42,975 nucleotides of DNA from Vreelandella rituensis (lineage in GTDB: Bacteria > Pseudomonadota > Gammaproteobacteria > Pseudomonadales > Halomonadaceae). The notes under the pieces are model-generated. The model saw nothing but the letters and a program-made list of their open reading frames with translations, was not told where the DNA came from and did no database searches. Below are positions 7,911 to 16,809 of this stretch, piece by piece. The DNA lies in contig NZ_QPIJ01000042.1 in assembly GCF_003336665.1 (NCBI RefSeq), positions 1 through 42,975 of the forward strand. Direction: 5' to 3'. Numbering within the stretch: the stretch's first letter is position 1; each line of letters starts with the position of its first letter. A program made the position numbers and the translations under genes.

Positions 7911-9137
7911 GTGCTGAAGCTGACGTCCCCCACCACCGTTGCGGTGCTCGCGGCCCTGACGGCGCTGGGCCCCTTGGCAACCGATATGTATCTGCCGGCC
8001 ATGCCGGCCATGGCCGAAGCCTTGAATACCGGTCCCGACCAGGTGCAATTGACCCTCAGCCTTTACATGGCGGGTTTCGCCATGGCGCAGCTGCTCTGCG
8101 GGCCGCTTTCCGACCGGTTCGGCCGCAAGCCGATCATGGTCGGGGGGATTACACTCTTTTTGCTGGCCAGCCTGTTGTGTGCCTTTGCGCCCAGCATCGA
8201 GGTGTTGCTGATAGGGCGTTTTCTGCAAGCCTTCGGCGGCGCTGCCGGCCCGGTATTGGGGCGGGCGGCAGTACGTGATATTTACGGCCCCCTGGAAGCC
8301 GGGCGAATCCTTTCCTACATGGCCAGTGCCATGGCGTTGGCGCCGGCACTGGCCCCCTTGGTAGGCGCCGGGCTGCTGGTGTTCTTCGGCTGGGAGTCGG
8401 TGTTCGTGGTGCTGGCGCTGTATGCCGGCGTGATGTTGCTGATCCTCAGCCTGGCCCTGCCCGAGTCATTACCACTCGAGCATCGCCAGTCGATTCATCC
8501 GGGCGCCATCCTGAGCAATTTTCGCATGTTGCTTACCCAGCGCGCCTTCATCGGTTACACCTTGACCAATGCCGCCGCCTTTTCCGGGTTGTTCGCCTAT
8601 CTTTCCGGTTCCTCGTTCGTGTTGATCGAGTTTCTGGGTGTCGCGCCCTTTCATTACGGGCTTTTCTTTATCCTGATCGTGGCCGGTTTTTTCACCGGGA
8701 CCTTGCTCAGTGGCCGTTATAGTCACCGTCTGGGACGCGACCGTCTGATACAGCGGGGAACGCTGCTGTGCGCATTGGGGGGGGGCAGCATGGCGGCACT
8801 GGCCATCGCCGGGGTCTTTGCGCCCTGGGCGGTGGTCGGTCCCCATGTGATCTTCATGATAGGTGTGGGTATTCTCATGCCGCAGACCATGGCCGGTGCG
8901 CTTTCGCCCAACCCCCACTGTGCCGGGGCGGCGTCCTCGCTATTCGGCTTCTTGCAGATGAGCATCGCCGCCGTGGTCGGCGGCGTGGTCGGGCAATTGC
9001 ATGACGGCACATCGCTCACCATGGCGCTGGCGATCGGTGCTTCCGGGCTGCTTGCGCTGGTGAGTTACCTGAGCCTGGTGCGTCACCACGCAGCACCGGC
9101 TCAGGCAGTCGACAGCAAACCGGAATCAGGCCACTGA
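7911..9137 (+). CDS. Bcr/CflA-type MFS multidrug efflux transporter
   Basis: A 408-residue membrane protein with about 12 hydrophobic segments. The N-terminus has ALTALGPLATDMYLPAMP, the signature of the Bcr/CflA drug-exporter group, and the conserved loop GPLSDRFGRKP between helices 2 and 3. The start is taken as GTG at 7911, because AAGGAG (7899-7904) sits 6 bases upstream; an earlier in-frame GTG at 7824 lies in a hairpin and has no such site. It would use the proton gradient to expel small molecules across the inner membrane. Its place after the catabolic operon could mean export of toxic aromatics (inference). Its 3' end overlaps the convergent oxidoreductase gene by 12 bases. Confidence 0.9.
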   Translation: MLKLTSPTTVAVLAALTALGPLATDMYLPAMPAMAEALNTGPDQVQLTLSLYMAGFAMAQLLCGPLSDRFGRKPIMVGGITLFLLASLLCAFAPSIEVLLIGRFLQAFGGAAGPVLGRAAVRDIYGPLEAGRILSYMASAMALAPALAPLVGAGLLVFFGWESVFVVLALYAGVMLLILSLALPESLPLEHRQSIHPGAILSNFRMLLTQRAFIGYTLTNAAAFSGLFAYLSGSSFVLIEFLGVAPFHYGLFFILIVAGFFTGTLLSGRYSHRLGRDRLIQRGTLLCALGGGSMAALAIAGVFAPWAVVGPHVIFMIGVGILMPQTMAGALSPNPHCAGAASSLFGFLQMSIAAVVGGVVGQLHDGTSLTMALAIGASGLLALVSYLSLVRHHAAPAQAVDSKPESGH

Positions 9138-12100
9138 GGCAATGGTCACCGGCTTGTCTTCGCGCAGCTCCTTGAGCAGCCGGGCCTGACGCTCGGCGGC
9201 TTTCTCGGCGGCCTGCTCACGTACCGGGCCGTAGCCACGCACCTCTTCCGGCAGTTTGGCCAGGGCCAATGCCGTGGCGTGGTTGCTGCCGTCCAGACGC
9301 ACCAGCAATTCATCGACCAGCTGCTCGTAATCCGCCAGCAACTTGCGATCGAGCTTGCGGTCGGCACTGAAACGGAAGGGGTCGAGGGCGGTATTGCGCA
9401 AACCGCGCATCTTCGCCAGCACTCCCATCGCCTTCAGCACCCAAGGGCCGAAACGGCGTTTCACCGGGCGCCCCTGGGTATCCTTGCGCCCACCCAGAAG
9501 CGGCGGTGCCAGGTGGATGTTCAACCGATAATCACCGGCAAAGGTGGCCTTGACCTCGTCGAGGAAATCGCTCTGGGTGTACAGCCGCGCCACTTCGTAC
9601 TCATCCTTGTAGGCCATCAAGCGGTAGAGCTGCTGAGCGACTGCCTCGCTCAACGCTTCGCCAGCGCCCAGGGGCGCCTCGGCCTCACGCACCTGGGTCA
9701 TCCGCGCGGCGTAGCGCTCGGCCAGGGCACGGTTCTGGTAGCGCTCCAGGTAGCGGCCGTTACGCGCCACCACGTCGTCCAATGTGGCACCCGTGGGCAG
9801 CGGCACGGCATCCAGGCGCTGTTGGAGGTAGTTGGGTTCCACCGCCGCCAGACGTCCCCAGGCGAATGCCTGACGGTTCTTTTCCACCGCCACGCCGTTG
9901 AGTTCAAGGGCCCGCTGCAGCGCCGGTTCGGAAAGCGGCACCAGCCCTTGTTGCCAAGCGAAGCCCAGCATCATCATGTTGGAAAACACCGTATCCCCCA
10001 GCAGCTGTTCGGCGAGGCGATTGGCATCCAGGGTGGCGAAACGCGACTCACCCACGGCGTCACGTAGCAGTTGCAGGCGCTTGTCGGGCTGCATGTCGGC
10101 ATCGCGGTACAGGACGTAATCCGCGGTGGCCAGCTCCGCCAGGTTGGCAACGATTCGGGTGGTCGGCTGCAGCACATTCAGCGCTTTCTGAGAACTTGCC
10201 ACCACCATGTCGCAGGCGATCAGGGCGTCGGCCTGGCCGGTTTCGATACGCACCTGATTCAGCTCGCCCGGCAGTGGCGCCAGGCGAACGTAACTGAGTA
10301 CTGCCCCGCCCTTCTGAGCGAAGCCCATGAAGTCGAGCACACTGGCGCCCTTGCCTTCCAGGTGCGCGGCCATGGTGATCAGCTGGCCTACCGTGACCAC
10401 CCCGGTGCCGCCCACACCGCCTACCAGGAGGTCATAAGGCGCCTGGAGACTGGCAAGCGTCGGGGTCGGCAAGCGTGAAATGCGTTCCCAGAAGGCGTTA
10501 TCTGCCGTCACGCCCTGACCTTTGCGCAGCTCGCCGCCTTCGACGGTGACAAAACTGGGACAAAAACCACTCACGCAGGACATGTCCTTGTTGCAGGAGG
10601 ATTGATCGATCTTGCGCTTGCGACCCAGTTCGGTCTCACGCGGCACCACCGACAGGCAGTTGGACTGTACCGAGCAGTCGCCGCAACCCTCGCAGACGTG
10701 GTGGTTGATGAACACCCGGCGTGCCGGGTCTTCCAGCAAACCGCGCTTGCGACGCCGACGTTTTTCCGCCGCGCAGGCCTGGTCATAGATCAGCACGGTG
10801 CAGCCCGGGATCTCGCGCAACTCACGCTGCAAGGTATCCATCTCCTCGCGCCCGTGAAAGGTCACGCCCTTGGGAAATTCCTTTTCATGACCGCGGTATT
10901 TCTCCGGTTCGTCACTCACCACCATCACCCGGCGCACGCCTTCGTCCAGCGATTGGCGGGCGATCATCGGCACGCTGATCTGGCCGTCCACCGGCTGGCC
11001 GCCGGTCATGGCCACGGCATCGTTGAACAGGATCTTGTAGGTGATATTGACGTTGGCGGCCACGGCCTGGCGCACCGCCATCGACCCCGAGTGAAACCAG
11101 GTGCCTTCGCCGAGGTTCTGGAAGATGTGGCCGTTGCCGGTAAAGCGGCTCTTGCCCACCCAATTGACGCCTTCACCGCCCATCTGGATCAGTGATTCGG
11201 TGCTGCGATCCATCCATGAGGCCATGAAATGGCAACCGATGCCCGCCAGGGCCTTGCTGCCTTCGGGCACCTTGGTCGAGCTGTTGTGCGGGCAACCTGA
11301 ACAGAAATACGGCATGCGGCGTACGCCACCCAATTCCTTGACCCCGGCCTGGCAACGATCGATCGCCGCCAGGTTTTCGCTGAGATCAATCCCGAAAAAG
11401 CGCTCCAGACGCTCCGCCACGAAACCCGCCAAAAGACGCGGGCCAAGTTCGCCGACAAAGGGAATCAGCGGCTTGCCGGTTTCATCCTGCTTGCCGGTTA
11501 CCAGTACTTCGCCGGGGTGATCGGGTTCCGACATGTACTCCTTCAGCTGGCTTTCGATGATCCCGCGCTTTTCTTCAATGACCAGCACCTCGCGCTTGCC
11601 ATGGATGAACTCCAGGATGCCCCGCCGGTGCAGCGGCCAGACCATGCCGACCTTGTAGAGCTCGACCCCCAGTTCGCCCAGCTTGGCTTCATCCAGCCCC
11701 AGCAGGCGCAGCGCCTCGAGCAGATCCAAGTGCCCCTTGCCCGTGGTGACGAGCCCGAAGCTTGCATGCTCGTGGCGGAACAGCCGCTGATCGATGGGGT
11801 TGGCCGCAGCAAAGGCTTGCACGGCGGCCAGCTTGTGCTCAAGGCGGGTCTCGAGCTGAGGCCCCGGCAAGTCGGGCCAACGGTAGTGCAGCCCACCTTC
11901 GGGCATGATGAAATCGGGCATCACATAGTCGGGCAACGGCGGCACCTCGACCGAAGCACCGCTTTCCACGGTTTCGGAAACGGCCTTGAAGCCCACCCAG
12001 CAACCGGAGAACCGCGACAGGGCATACCCCCACAGGCCGAAGCTTTCGTATTCCGCCAATGACGCGGGGCTCACCACCGGCATGAACCAGGCCATGAAGG

Positions 12101-12608
12101 CCACATCCGACTGGTGCGGCATCGAGGACGACACGCAACCGTGGTCGTCACCGGCCACCACCAGCACACCGCCGGTGGGCGAGCTGCCGTAGGCGTTGCC
12201 ATGCTTCAAGGCATCGCCCGCCCGGTCGACCCCCGGCCCCTTGCCGTACCACATGCCGAACACGCCTTCCACTTGCCGCTCGGGGTCGGTCTCGACCTGC
12301 TGGCAACCCAGCATCATGGTCGCGGCAAGGTCCTCGTTGATCGCGGGCACGAAGTCGATTTTATGCTCGTCCATGGCGGCCTTGGCCTGCCAGATCGCCT
12401 GATCGACCCCACCCAGGGGCGAACCACGGTAACCGCTGATCAGCCCCGCCGTCTGGCGGCCGTCACGGCGGTCAAGCTCGGCCTGGCGCAGGGCGATACG
12501 CACCAGTGCCTGGGTACCGGTCAGAAAAATACGCCCCTGGCCACGGCTATAGCGGTCAGCCAGCGCATAGTCATCGAGCGTGATATCGACACGAGGAGAG
12601 GTTGTCAT
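9126..12608 (-). CDS. Indolepyruvate ferredoxin oxidoreductase (fused alpha/beta/gamma form)
   Basis: A 1160-residue protein of the large fused indolepyruvate oxidoreductase family. It begins with a pyrimidine-binding-type domain (GYRGSPLGGVDQ, EDLAATMMLGCQQ), continues with a thiamine-diphosphate domain, and has a cysteine-rich iron-sulfur region near residues 610-680 (CEGCGDCSVQSNC, then SSCNKDMSCVSGFCPSF). The C-terminal part begins with a GGVGGTGVVT nucleotide or gamma-domain motif. It oxidatively decarboxylates aryl-2-oxo acids, such as indolepyruvate or phenylpyruvate, to aryl-acyl-CoA. It therefore belongs with aromatic amino-acid breakdown. It diverges from an Lrp/AsnC regulator. The ribosome site is weak. 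Confidence 0.95.
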   Translation of the reverse strand: MTTSPRVDITLDDYALADRYSRGQGRIFLTGTQALVRIALRQAELDRRDGRQTAGLISGYRGSPLGGVDQAIWQAKAAMDEHKIDFVPAINEDLAATMMLGCQQVETDPERQVEGVFGMWYGKGPGVDRAGDALKHGNAYGSSPTGGVLVVAGDDHGCVSSSMPHQSDVAFMAWFMPVVSPASLAEYESFGLWGYALSRFSGCWVGFKAVSETVESGASVEVPPLPDYVMPDFIMPEGGLHYRWPDLPGPQLETRLEHKLAAVQAFAAANPIDQRLFRHEHASFGLVTTGKGHLDLLEALRLLGLDEAKLGELGVELYKVGMVWPLHRRGILEFIHGKREVLVIEEKRGIIESQLKEYMSEPDHPGEVLVTGKQDETGKPLIPFVGELGPRLLAGFVAERLERFFGIDLSENLAAIDRCQAGVKELGGVRRMPYFCSGCPHNSSTKVPEGSKALAGIGCHFMASWMDRSTESLIQMGGEGVNWVGKSRFTGNGHIFQNLGEGTWFHSGSMAVRQAVAANVNITYKILFNDAVAMTGGQPVDGQISVPMIARQSLDEGVRRVMVVSDEPEKYRGHEKEFPKGVTFHGREEMDTLQRELREIPGCTVLIYDQACAAEKRRRRKRGLLEDPARRVFINHHVCEGCGDCSVQSNCLSVVPRETELGRKRKIDQSSCNKDMSCVSGFCPSFVTVEGGELRKGQGVTADNAFWERISRLPTPTLASLQAPYDLLVGGVGGTGVVTVGQLITMAAHLEGKGASVLDFMGFAQKGGAVLSYVRLAPLPGELNQVRIETGQADALIACDMVVASSQKALNVLQPTTRIVANLAELATADYVLYRDADMQPDKRLQLLRDAVGESRFATLDANRLAEQLLGDTVFSNMMMLGFAWQQGLVPLSEPALQRALELNGVAVEKNRQAFAWGRLAAVEPNYLQQRLDAVPLPTGATLDDVVARNGRYLERYQNRALAERYAARMTQVREAEAPLGAGEALSEAVAQQLYRLMAYKDEYEVARLYTQSDFLDEVKATFAGDYRLNIHLAPPLLGGRKDTQGRPVKRRFGPWVLKAMGVLAKMRGLRNTALDPFRFSADRKLDRKLLADYEQLVDELLVRLDGSNHATALALAKLPEEVRGYGPVREQAAEKAAERQARLLKELREDKPVTIASVA

Positions 12609-12779
12609 GAGGTGTCACCAGTCAGGTCGGAAAATTATGGTTGTAATGACCTGAAGTCTAGCCAAGAGCGCGCTAAAGGTGCTTGCTAAAACACTCTTCA
12701 AAACCCTATGTTTCAACAATTCCTTTCATTTTTTTAACTTTAACGCAATTATATTCAGCAATTCACCAAAATATGAAAT
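12609..12779. promoter_or_regulatory. Divergent control region, oxidoreductase / AsnC regulator
   Basis: A 171-base gap, AT-rich near the regulator. An inverted repeat with 7-base arms TCAGGTC (12622-12628) and GACCTGA (12648-12654), 19 bases apart, lies just before the oxidoreductase start and may be an operator or a leader stem. No gene is seen. Lrp/AsnC proteins commonly control a divergent neighbour, so this gap is the likely target. Confidence 0.4.
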
Positions 12780-13274
12780 ATGACCATGAAAGAGACCACC
12801 AAAGAAACCACCCTGGACGGGCATGACCGGCGCATTCTCACGCTACTTCAGCAGCAGGGGCGCATCACCAACAATGAACTCGCCGAACAGATCGGCCTTT
12901 CGCCCGCCGCCTGCTGGCGCCGGGTCAAGGCCTTGGAAGAGAGCGGCGTCATCCGCCGCTTCGCCGCACTGGTGGAACCCAGCCGGGTGGGACAGCCGTT
13001 ATCGGCGTTGGTGATGGTGACGCTGGTTCGCCACCATATCGACAATACCGCCGAGTTCGAAAATCGTATCCTGCAGTACCCGGAAGTGCTGCAGTGCTAC
13101 GCCACCACCGGCAACGCCGACTTCGTGCTGCGCGTGGTGATCGAGGACATGGCGGCCTATGACCGCTTTCTCAACGAGAAACTCTTCACCCTCAACGGTA
13201 TTTCCCAGGTCAGTTCCAACTTCGTGCTGCGTAATATCAAGGAAGAAACCGCCATTCCGATTGCCAAGGGCTAG
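12780..13274 (+). CDS. Lrp/AsnC-family transcriptional regulator
   Basis: A 164-residue regulator. An N-terminal winged helix-turn-helix (about residues 14-62: LDGHDRRILTLLQQQGRITNN, then the recognition helix LSPAACWRRVKALEESG) is followed by an alpha-beta RAM/ligand domain with YATTGNADFVLRV. Members sense amino acids or related acids and act as octamers on DNA. It diverges from the indolepyruvate oxidoreductase, which it probably controls. The start could be ATG 12780 or the next in-frame ATG at 12786. Neither has a strong ribosome site, so this is uncertain by two codons. Confidence 0.93.
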   Translation: MTMKETTKETTLDGHDRRILTLLQQQGRITNNELAEQIGLSPAACWRRVKALEESGVIRRFAALVEPSRVGQPLSALVMVTLVRHHIDNTAEFENRILQYPEVLQCYATTGNADFVLRVVIEDMAAYDRFLNEKLFTLNGISQVSSNFVLRNIKEETAIPIAKG

Positions 13275-13285
13275 CCCTTTGATGA

Positions 13286-13519
13286 CTACGTTTCCAGGCC
13301 GTCGCGCGCTTCCCGTATCGCCGCCATCACCTGCGCCACGTCGGGCACACGATGGGCCAGCGCCAGCGCCAGCTGGGCAAGAAACAACGTTTCCTGCGTC
13401 TCGGGTAACGCATCCAGCGTCACGGCCAGTTGCTCATAGACCTCTTCGAGGTCGGAAAACGGCAAGGTTGGCTGTGGCTGTGGCTGTGCTTGTGTCTGCA
13501 TCGAAGTCGGCGTGGTCAT
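13286..13519 (-). CDS. DUF2783 small protein, second MhaB-like partner
   Basis: A 77-residue protein whose ATG shares one base with the stop of the upstream hydroxylase gene (TGATG at 13517-13521), a sign of translational coupling. The N-terminus is a Gln/Pro-rich run (QAQPQPQP) produced by a short repeated codon pattern. The rest is the DUF2783 helix pair: FSDLEEVYEQLAVTLDAL and LFLAQLALALAHRV. It is presumably the coupling partner of the adjacent flavoprotein, as for the pair at 2730-4650. It ends 11 bases from the convergent AsnC gene. Confidence 0.75.
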   Translation of the reverse strand: MTTPTSMQTQAQPQPQPTLPFSDLEEVYEQLAVTLDALPETQETLFLAQLALALAHRVPDVAQVMAAIREARDGLET

Positions 13520-15204
13520 CAGTGTTCTCCCAGAGCAGTCTTGAAGGCGGTGTTCAGGGTGGAAGCATCGAGTGTCTTCCAGCGGGCCGTGACATGGCGA
13601 TCCGGGCGCACCAGATAAACACTGCCGGGTTCGGCGTCATAGCCATCGAAGCAAGCGCCCTGCCGATCGACCAGGGTGGTGCCCAAGGGTGCCGTTTTGG
13701 GATGACGCGCGATAACCAGCACATCCAGGCCGGTCTGACGTGCCTGCAGGTCGGTCAATGCCGCCTGCAATTCAGGCGTCACGCTGCCATCCTCGCTGAA
13801 CACCAGCAGGTTGAATCCCACGCCCAGATGATCGAGCAGAAAATCGTCTTCGCCCAGGCGGCGGTTGATCAAGGGTGCCCCGGGCATCGGACCGGCGGTG
13901 AAACCGGCGTCACCGGCCGGGGTTACCGGGCTTTCGGCATAGGTGTAGGGAGTGACCTGACGCGGGTCGGCGAAGTTGCTGGCGTAGTCGTTACGCAGCG
14001 CCAGCGATAAAGCGGCATCGCGCATCAGGCGATAGCCACGGCTGGGCGGGGTCATGAAGCGGGTACTCTTGCCAGCGTTGGTGAAGACTTCCAGTGTGGC
14101 CCCACGCCGTTCCGGGCTATAGCTATCCAGCAGCTTCTCCGATGCCTCGCCCTTGAGCACCCAGGCCAGCTTCCAGGCGGCATTGACCGCATCCGCCAGG
14201 CCGTTATTGAGCCCGCGCACCCCGAAGATGGGCACCAGATGGGCACTGTCGCCAATGAACAGCACGCGCCCATGACGATAATCATCCAGCGCCAGGGTGT
14301 AGGCCTTGTAGAGACTCCACCACTCAAGTTCCCAATCGCTGTCTTCGCCAAGCATCTCGATAATCAAGCCCACGCGTTCGCGGATGGCCGCCTCGGTCAC
14401 CGCCAAGTCGGGGTCCTCATTGGGCAGCAATTGATAGTCGATACGCCAGATATCGTCGGGCTGCTTGTGCACTAAAAGCGTGGACTCGGGCATCACGGAG
14501 GGGCTGAAAAAGGCCCGGCGTTCGGTGGGAAAGTCGGATGTCATGCGTACATCGGCAATCACATAACGGCCTTCGTAAGCCTCCCCGTGCAAGGGCAGAT
14601 CAAATGCCTTGCGTACCACGCTACGCCCCCCGTCGGCCGCCAGCAGATAATCGGCCTCAAGCCGATAGTCGCCTTCGGGGGTGTTGACGCTCAAGGTCAC
14701 GCCGTCGTCGCTCTGTGTCACGTCGGTGACCGTTTGCTGCCAGCGCATCTCGATCAAGCCGCTCTGCATGGCCGCGTCGACCAGAAACTGCTCGATGTAC
14801 TGCTGTTGCAGGTTGTACATCGGCAGAAAACGCTCCTGGTCGGAGTGCGGCATCTCGAAGCGATAGACTTCATGGTCATGAAAATAGGTGCGCCCTCTCG
14901 TCCAGCCCAAGGCCTTTTCGATAAACGGCTTTTCGACACCCAGCTGCTGGAGGATTTCCAGGCTGTGGCGCGAAAGACAGATCGCCCTGGACCCGTCGTT
15001 GAGCGTGGTCTTGTCATCGAGCACCACCGACTCGATACCCTGGCGGGCCAACTCGAGTGCGGCCGCTACGCCGACCGGCCCCGCCCCCACGATGGCCACT
15101 CGATGGCGGGGTTGATCGCCGTTCAATTCAGCGGGACGCACGAAGGGAAAATGCGGATAATCGAAATACAGCGAGTCGAGCTCGCCCTTGCCGGCGGGTC
15201 GCAT
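13519..15204 (-). CDS. FAD-dependent aromatic hydroxylase, second MhaA-like enzyme
   Basis: A 561-residue class A flavin monooxygenase with GAGPVG at 40-45, a DG motif (LAADGGRSVVRK) and a GD motif near residue 315 (FIGDSAHLVPIFGVRG). It is clearly related to the hydroxylase at 2730-4442 but diverged in the substrate half, so it may use another hydroxyaryl acid. It is followed by its own DUF2783 gene with a one-base overlap. AGGAGA precedes the ATG. The divergent LuxR-type gene is the obvious candidate regulator. No ring-cleavage gene follows it, so its product may feed the homogentisate operon or a pathway outside the window. Confidence 0.85.
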   Translation of the reverse strand: MRPAGKGELDSLYFDYPHFPFVRPAELNGDQPRHRVAIVGAGPVGVAAALELARQGIESVVLDDKTTLNDGSRAICLSRHSLEILQQLGVEKPFIEKALGWTRGRTYFHDHEVYRFEMPHSDQERFLPMYNLQQQYIEQFLVDAAMQSGLIEMRWQQTVTDVTQSDDGVTLSVNTPEGDYRLEADYLLAADGGRSVVRKAFDLPLHGEAYEGRYVIADVRMTSDFPTERRAFFSPSVMPESTLLVHKQPDDIWRIDYQLLPNEDPDLAVTEAAIRERVGLIIEMLGEDSDWELEWWSLYKAYTLALDDYRHGRVLFIGDSAHLVPIFGVRGLNNGLADAVNAAWKLAWVLKGEASEKLLDSYSPERRGATLEVFTNAGKSTRFMTPPSRGYRLMRDAALSLALRNDYASNFADPRQVTPYTYAESPVTPAGDAGFTAGPMPGAPLINRRLGEDDFLLDHLGVGFNLLVFSEDGSVTPELQAALTDLQARQTGLDVLVIARHPKTAPLGTTLVDRQGACFDGYDAEPGSVYLVRPDRHVTARWKTLDASTLNTAFKTALGEH

Positions 15205-15362
15205 GGCGTCTCCTGTTACTGTTGTTTTAATTTTACGAATAGTAAGTACAAAACGGGTAAGTTCAGCTCAGGGATAGCCTATACCCAAGTCGCCCGGGGG
15301 GTTGTCCCGCAAAAGCAGGGACACTGCGATATGTTTAAACCGCATCACTACCAAGGCCTTCC
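15205..15362. promoter_or_regulatory. Divergent control region, hydroxylase 2 / LuxR-type regulator
   Basis: A 158-base gap, AT-rich next to the hydroxylase. It includes an inverted repeat TGTCCC (15303-15308) and GGGACA (15318-15323), 9 bases apart, that could be a regulator site. No coding sequence is seen in it. Confidence 0.35.
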
Positions 15363-16148
15363 ATGAACGAACCTTTCGACACCCAGCTGACCGACTGGCC
15401 GAGCCTGTTGCCCGGCGTGGCCACTTGCATCGAGGCGATGGGAAGCGACGCCTTCGAAACCCAATTGCTCGCCTTGCTGCAACAGGCCGTGGGCATTGAG
15501 CAATGCATGATCTTTGCCTACGCCGGTAATGACGAAGTCGACTGCCTGTTGGCCGCCAATCAGAATAAACCGCGGGTGGCCGGGCGCCTGGCTCGGCTTT
15601 ATGCCGGTGGATTGTTTCGCCAGGACCCCAATTACCTGCACCTGCGCCGGTTGGTCGACAGCCGGGGAAATCTTTCCAGCGAAGAATTGACCACCATGCA
15701 GGGCGAGGCCATGTCACCTTCGTATCGCAGTCATCTGTTCGCTTTTCCCGATCTTATCGACAAAGTCTCGCTCAACGTGGCGGCCAGTGACGGTGCCTAT
15801 TATCTCAATCTCTATCGAGACACCCAGCGGGGCCCTTTCACTTCGACCGATCTGGCCTGCCTGAATGGCCTGGCGCCGCTGTTGGCCAGTTTGATTCGCC
15901 GCCATTACAGCAGCACCCGCGCCGGGCCCGAGCAACCTAGCGCCCATGAAGTCGCGGTATTGGCGCCGCTCTCCGAGCGTGAGCGTCAGCTGTGCCTGTA
16001 TCTGTTACGTGGCCACACCCTCAAGAGCGCTGCCGCCGAGCTCCATATCGCGCTTTCCACCACCGAGACCTACCGCAAGCGCGCCTATGCCAAGCTCGGC
16101 GTTCCTTCCAAGGCGCGCCTGGTGGCGCTCTGTCGGCAAGAGTCCTGA
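15363..16148 (+). CDS. LuxR-type (GerE helix-turn-helix) transcriptional regulator
   Basis: A 261-residue protein with a C-terminal LuxR/GerE DNA-binding domain (about 200-255: LSERERQLCLYLLRGHTLKSA, then STTETYRKRAYAKLGVPSK). The N-terminal 170 residues resemble a GAF-like sensory region rather than an acyl-homoserine-lactone domain or a response-regulator receiver. The conserved Asp and Lys of a receiver are not seen. It diverges from the second hydroxylase pair and probably senses its substrate (inference). It is followed by a strong hairpin terminator. Confidence 0.88.
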   Translation: MNEPFDTQLTDWPSLLPGVATCIEAMGSDAFETQLLALLQQAVGIEQCMIFAYAGNDEVDCLLAANQNKPRVAGRLARLYAGGLFRQDPNYLHLRRLVDSRGNLSSEELTTMQGEAMSPSYRSHLFAFPDLIDKVSLNVAASDGAYYLNLYRDTQRGPFTSTDLACLNGLAPLLASLIRRHYSSTRAGPEQPSAHEVAVLAPLSERERQLCLYLLRGHTLKSAAAELHIALSTTETYRKRAYAKLGVPSKARLVALCRQES

Positions 16149-16153
16149 ACGAC

Positions 16154-16178
16154 TAAACCCCGACAGAGCCGGGGTTTA
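16154..16178. terminator. Hairpin terminator between the LuxR-type and DUF6455 genes
   Basis: Perfect 9-base stem TAAACCCCG (16154-16162) with CGGGGTTTA (16170-16178) around a 7-base loop, 6 bases after the LuxR gene stop. It can fold on either strand and lies between convergent genes, which fits a bidirectional terminator. Confidence 0.65.
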
Positions 16179-16205
16179 CGCGTGAAACGAAAGAGCCTCG
16201 AAAGG

Positions 16206-16649
16206 TTACTCTTTGACCTGAGCACCCATCCGATCGAACGACTCGGCGTTGGGGCAGAAGTCGCGGAAGGTCTCGACATCGGTGGTGTGGCGCAGCGACT
16301 TCCAGCAATGGCCAACCACAGGGCATGCATTGCAGGTGGTTTCGAGAGATGCTTGCTTCTCGCCGAGGTTTTCGAGCACCAGGCCGAAGCGCTGCACCAT
16401 CACCGGCATCAATGATTGGGCGGGGCGAAACCCGACATAGGTACCCTGTGCCAGCTGTTTGGCCACTTCCTGCTCGAAGGTGGCATCCAGCGGCAGGGTG
16501 ACATCGTTGACCAACTCATGAAAGGCACCCGGCGACTCGTTCTGCATACCTCGCGCCAGCGCGGGGGTGGAAGCCCGATAGCAACGCTCACTGACACGTT
16601 CCCACCAGGATGGACGGCTTTCAGGGGCTTGAGATTGGGGATGAGTCAT
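16206..16649 (-). CDS. DUF6455-like cysteine-rich protein
   Basis: A 147-residue cytoplasmic protein. The start at 16649 is preferred because GGGAGA lies just before it; a longer frame would begin at 16679 without such a site. The C-terminal third has a cysteine cluster CNACPVVGHCW followed about 20 residues later by FCPNAESF. This arrangement fits a small metal or iron-sulfur site. I recognise the pattern as a DUF6455-type domain, but its function is unknown. The gene diverges from the MarR regulator, with MarR-type half-sites in the gap, so it may belong to the same regulon as the homogentisate operon. Confidence 0.7.
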   Translation of the reverse strand: MTHPQSQAPESRPSWWERVSERCYRASTPALARGMQNESPGAFHELVNDVTLPLDATFEQEVAKQLAQGTYVGFRPAQSLMPVMVQRFGLVLENLGEKQASLETTCNACPVVGHCWKSLRHTTDVETFRDFCPNAESFDRMGAQVKE

Positions 16650-16666
16650 GACGGTTCTCCCTTCTA

Positions 16667-16756
16667 ATTCTAGTTTCATAGACTAACCGCAGTATCGTTG
16701 CGATAGTCAGTGCCTGCCTTGACCAGGATCAAATTTGTTTCATTTGAAACTATAAG
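16667..16756. promoter_or_regulatory. MarR operators and promoters between the DUF6455 and marR genes
   Basis: GTTTC (16737-16741) and GAAAC (16746-16750) around ATTT, followed by TAT, match the operator upstream of the homogentisate operon. A second partial site TAGTTTCATA lies at 16671-16680. TATAAG (16751-16756) may be the marR -10 element, and TAGAAT read on the minus strand (16667-16672) that of the DUF6455 gene. Each promoter-like element abuts a site, which fits autorepression. No other gene is seen in the gap. Confidence 0.6.
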
Positions 16757-16809
16757 CCTGCAGGGAACCGGCTGAATATTTTTGCCCACTTACTACCGGA
16801 CGCCAGATC

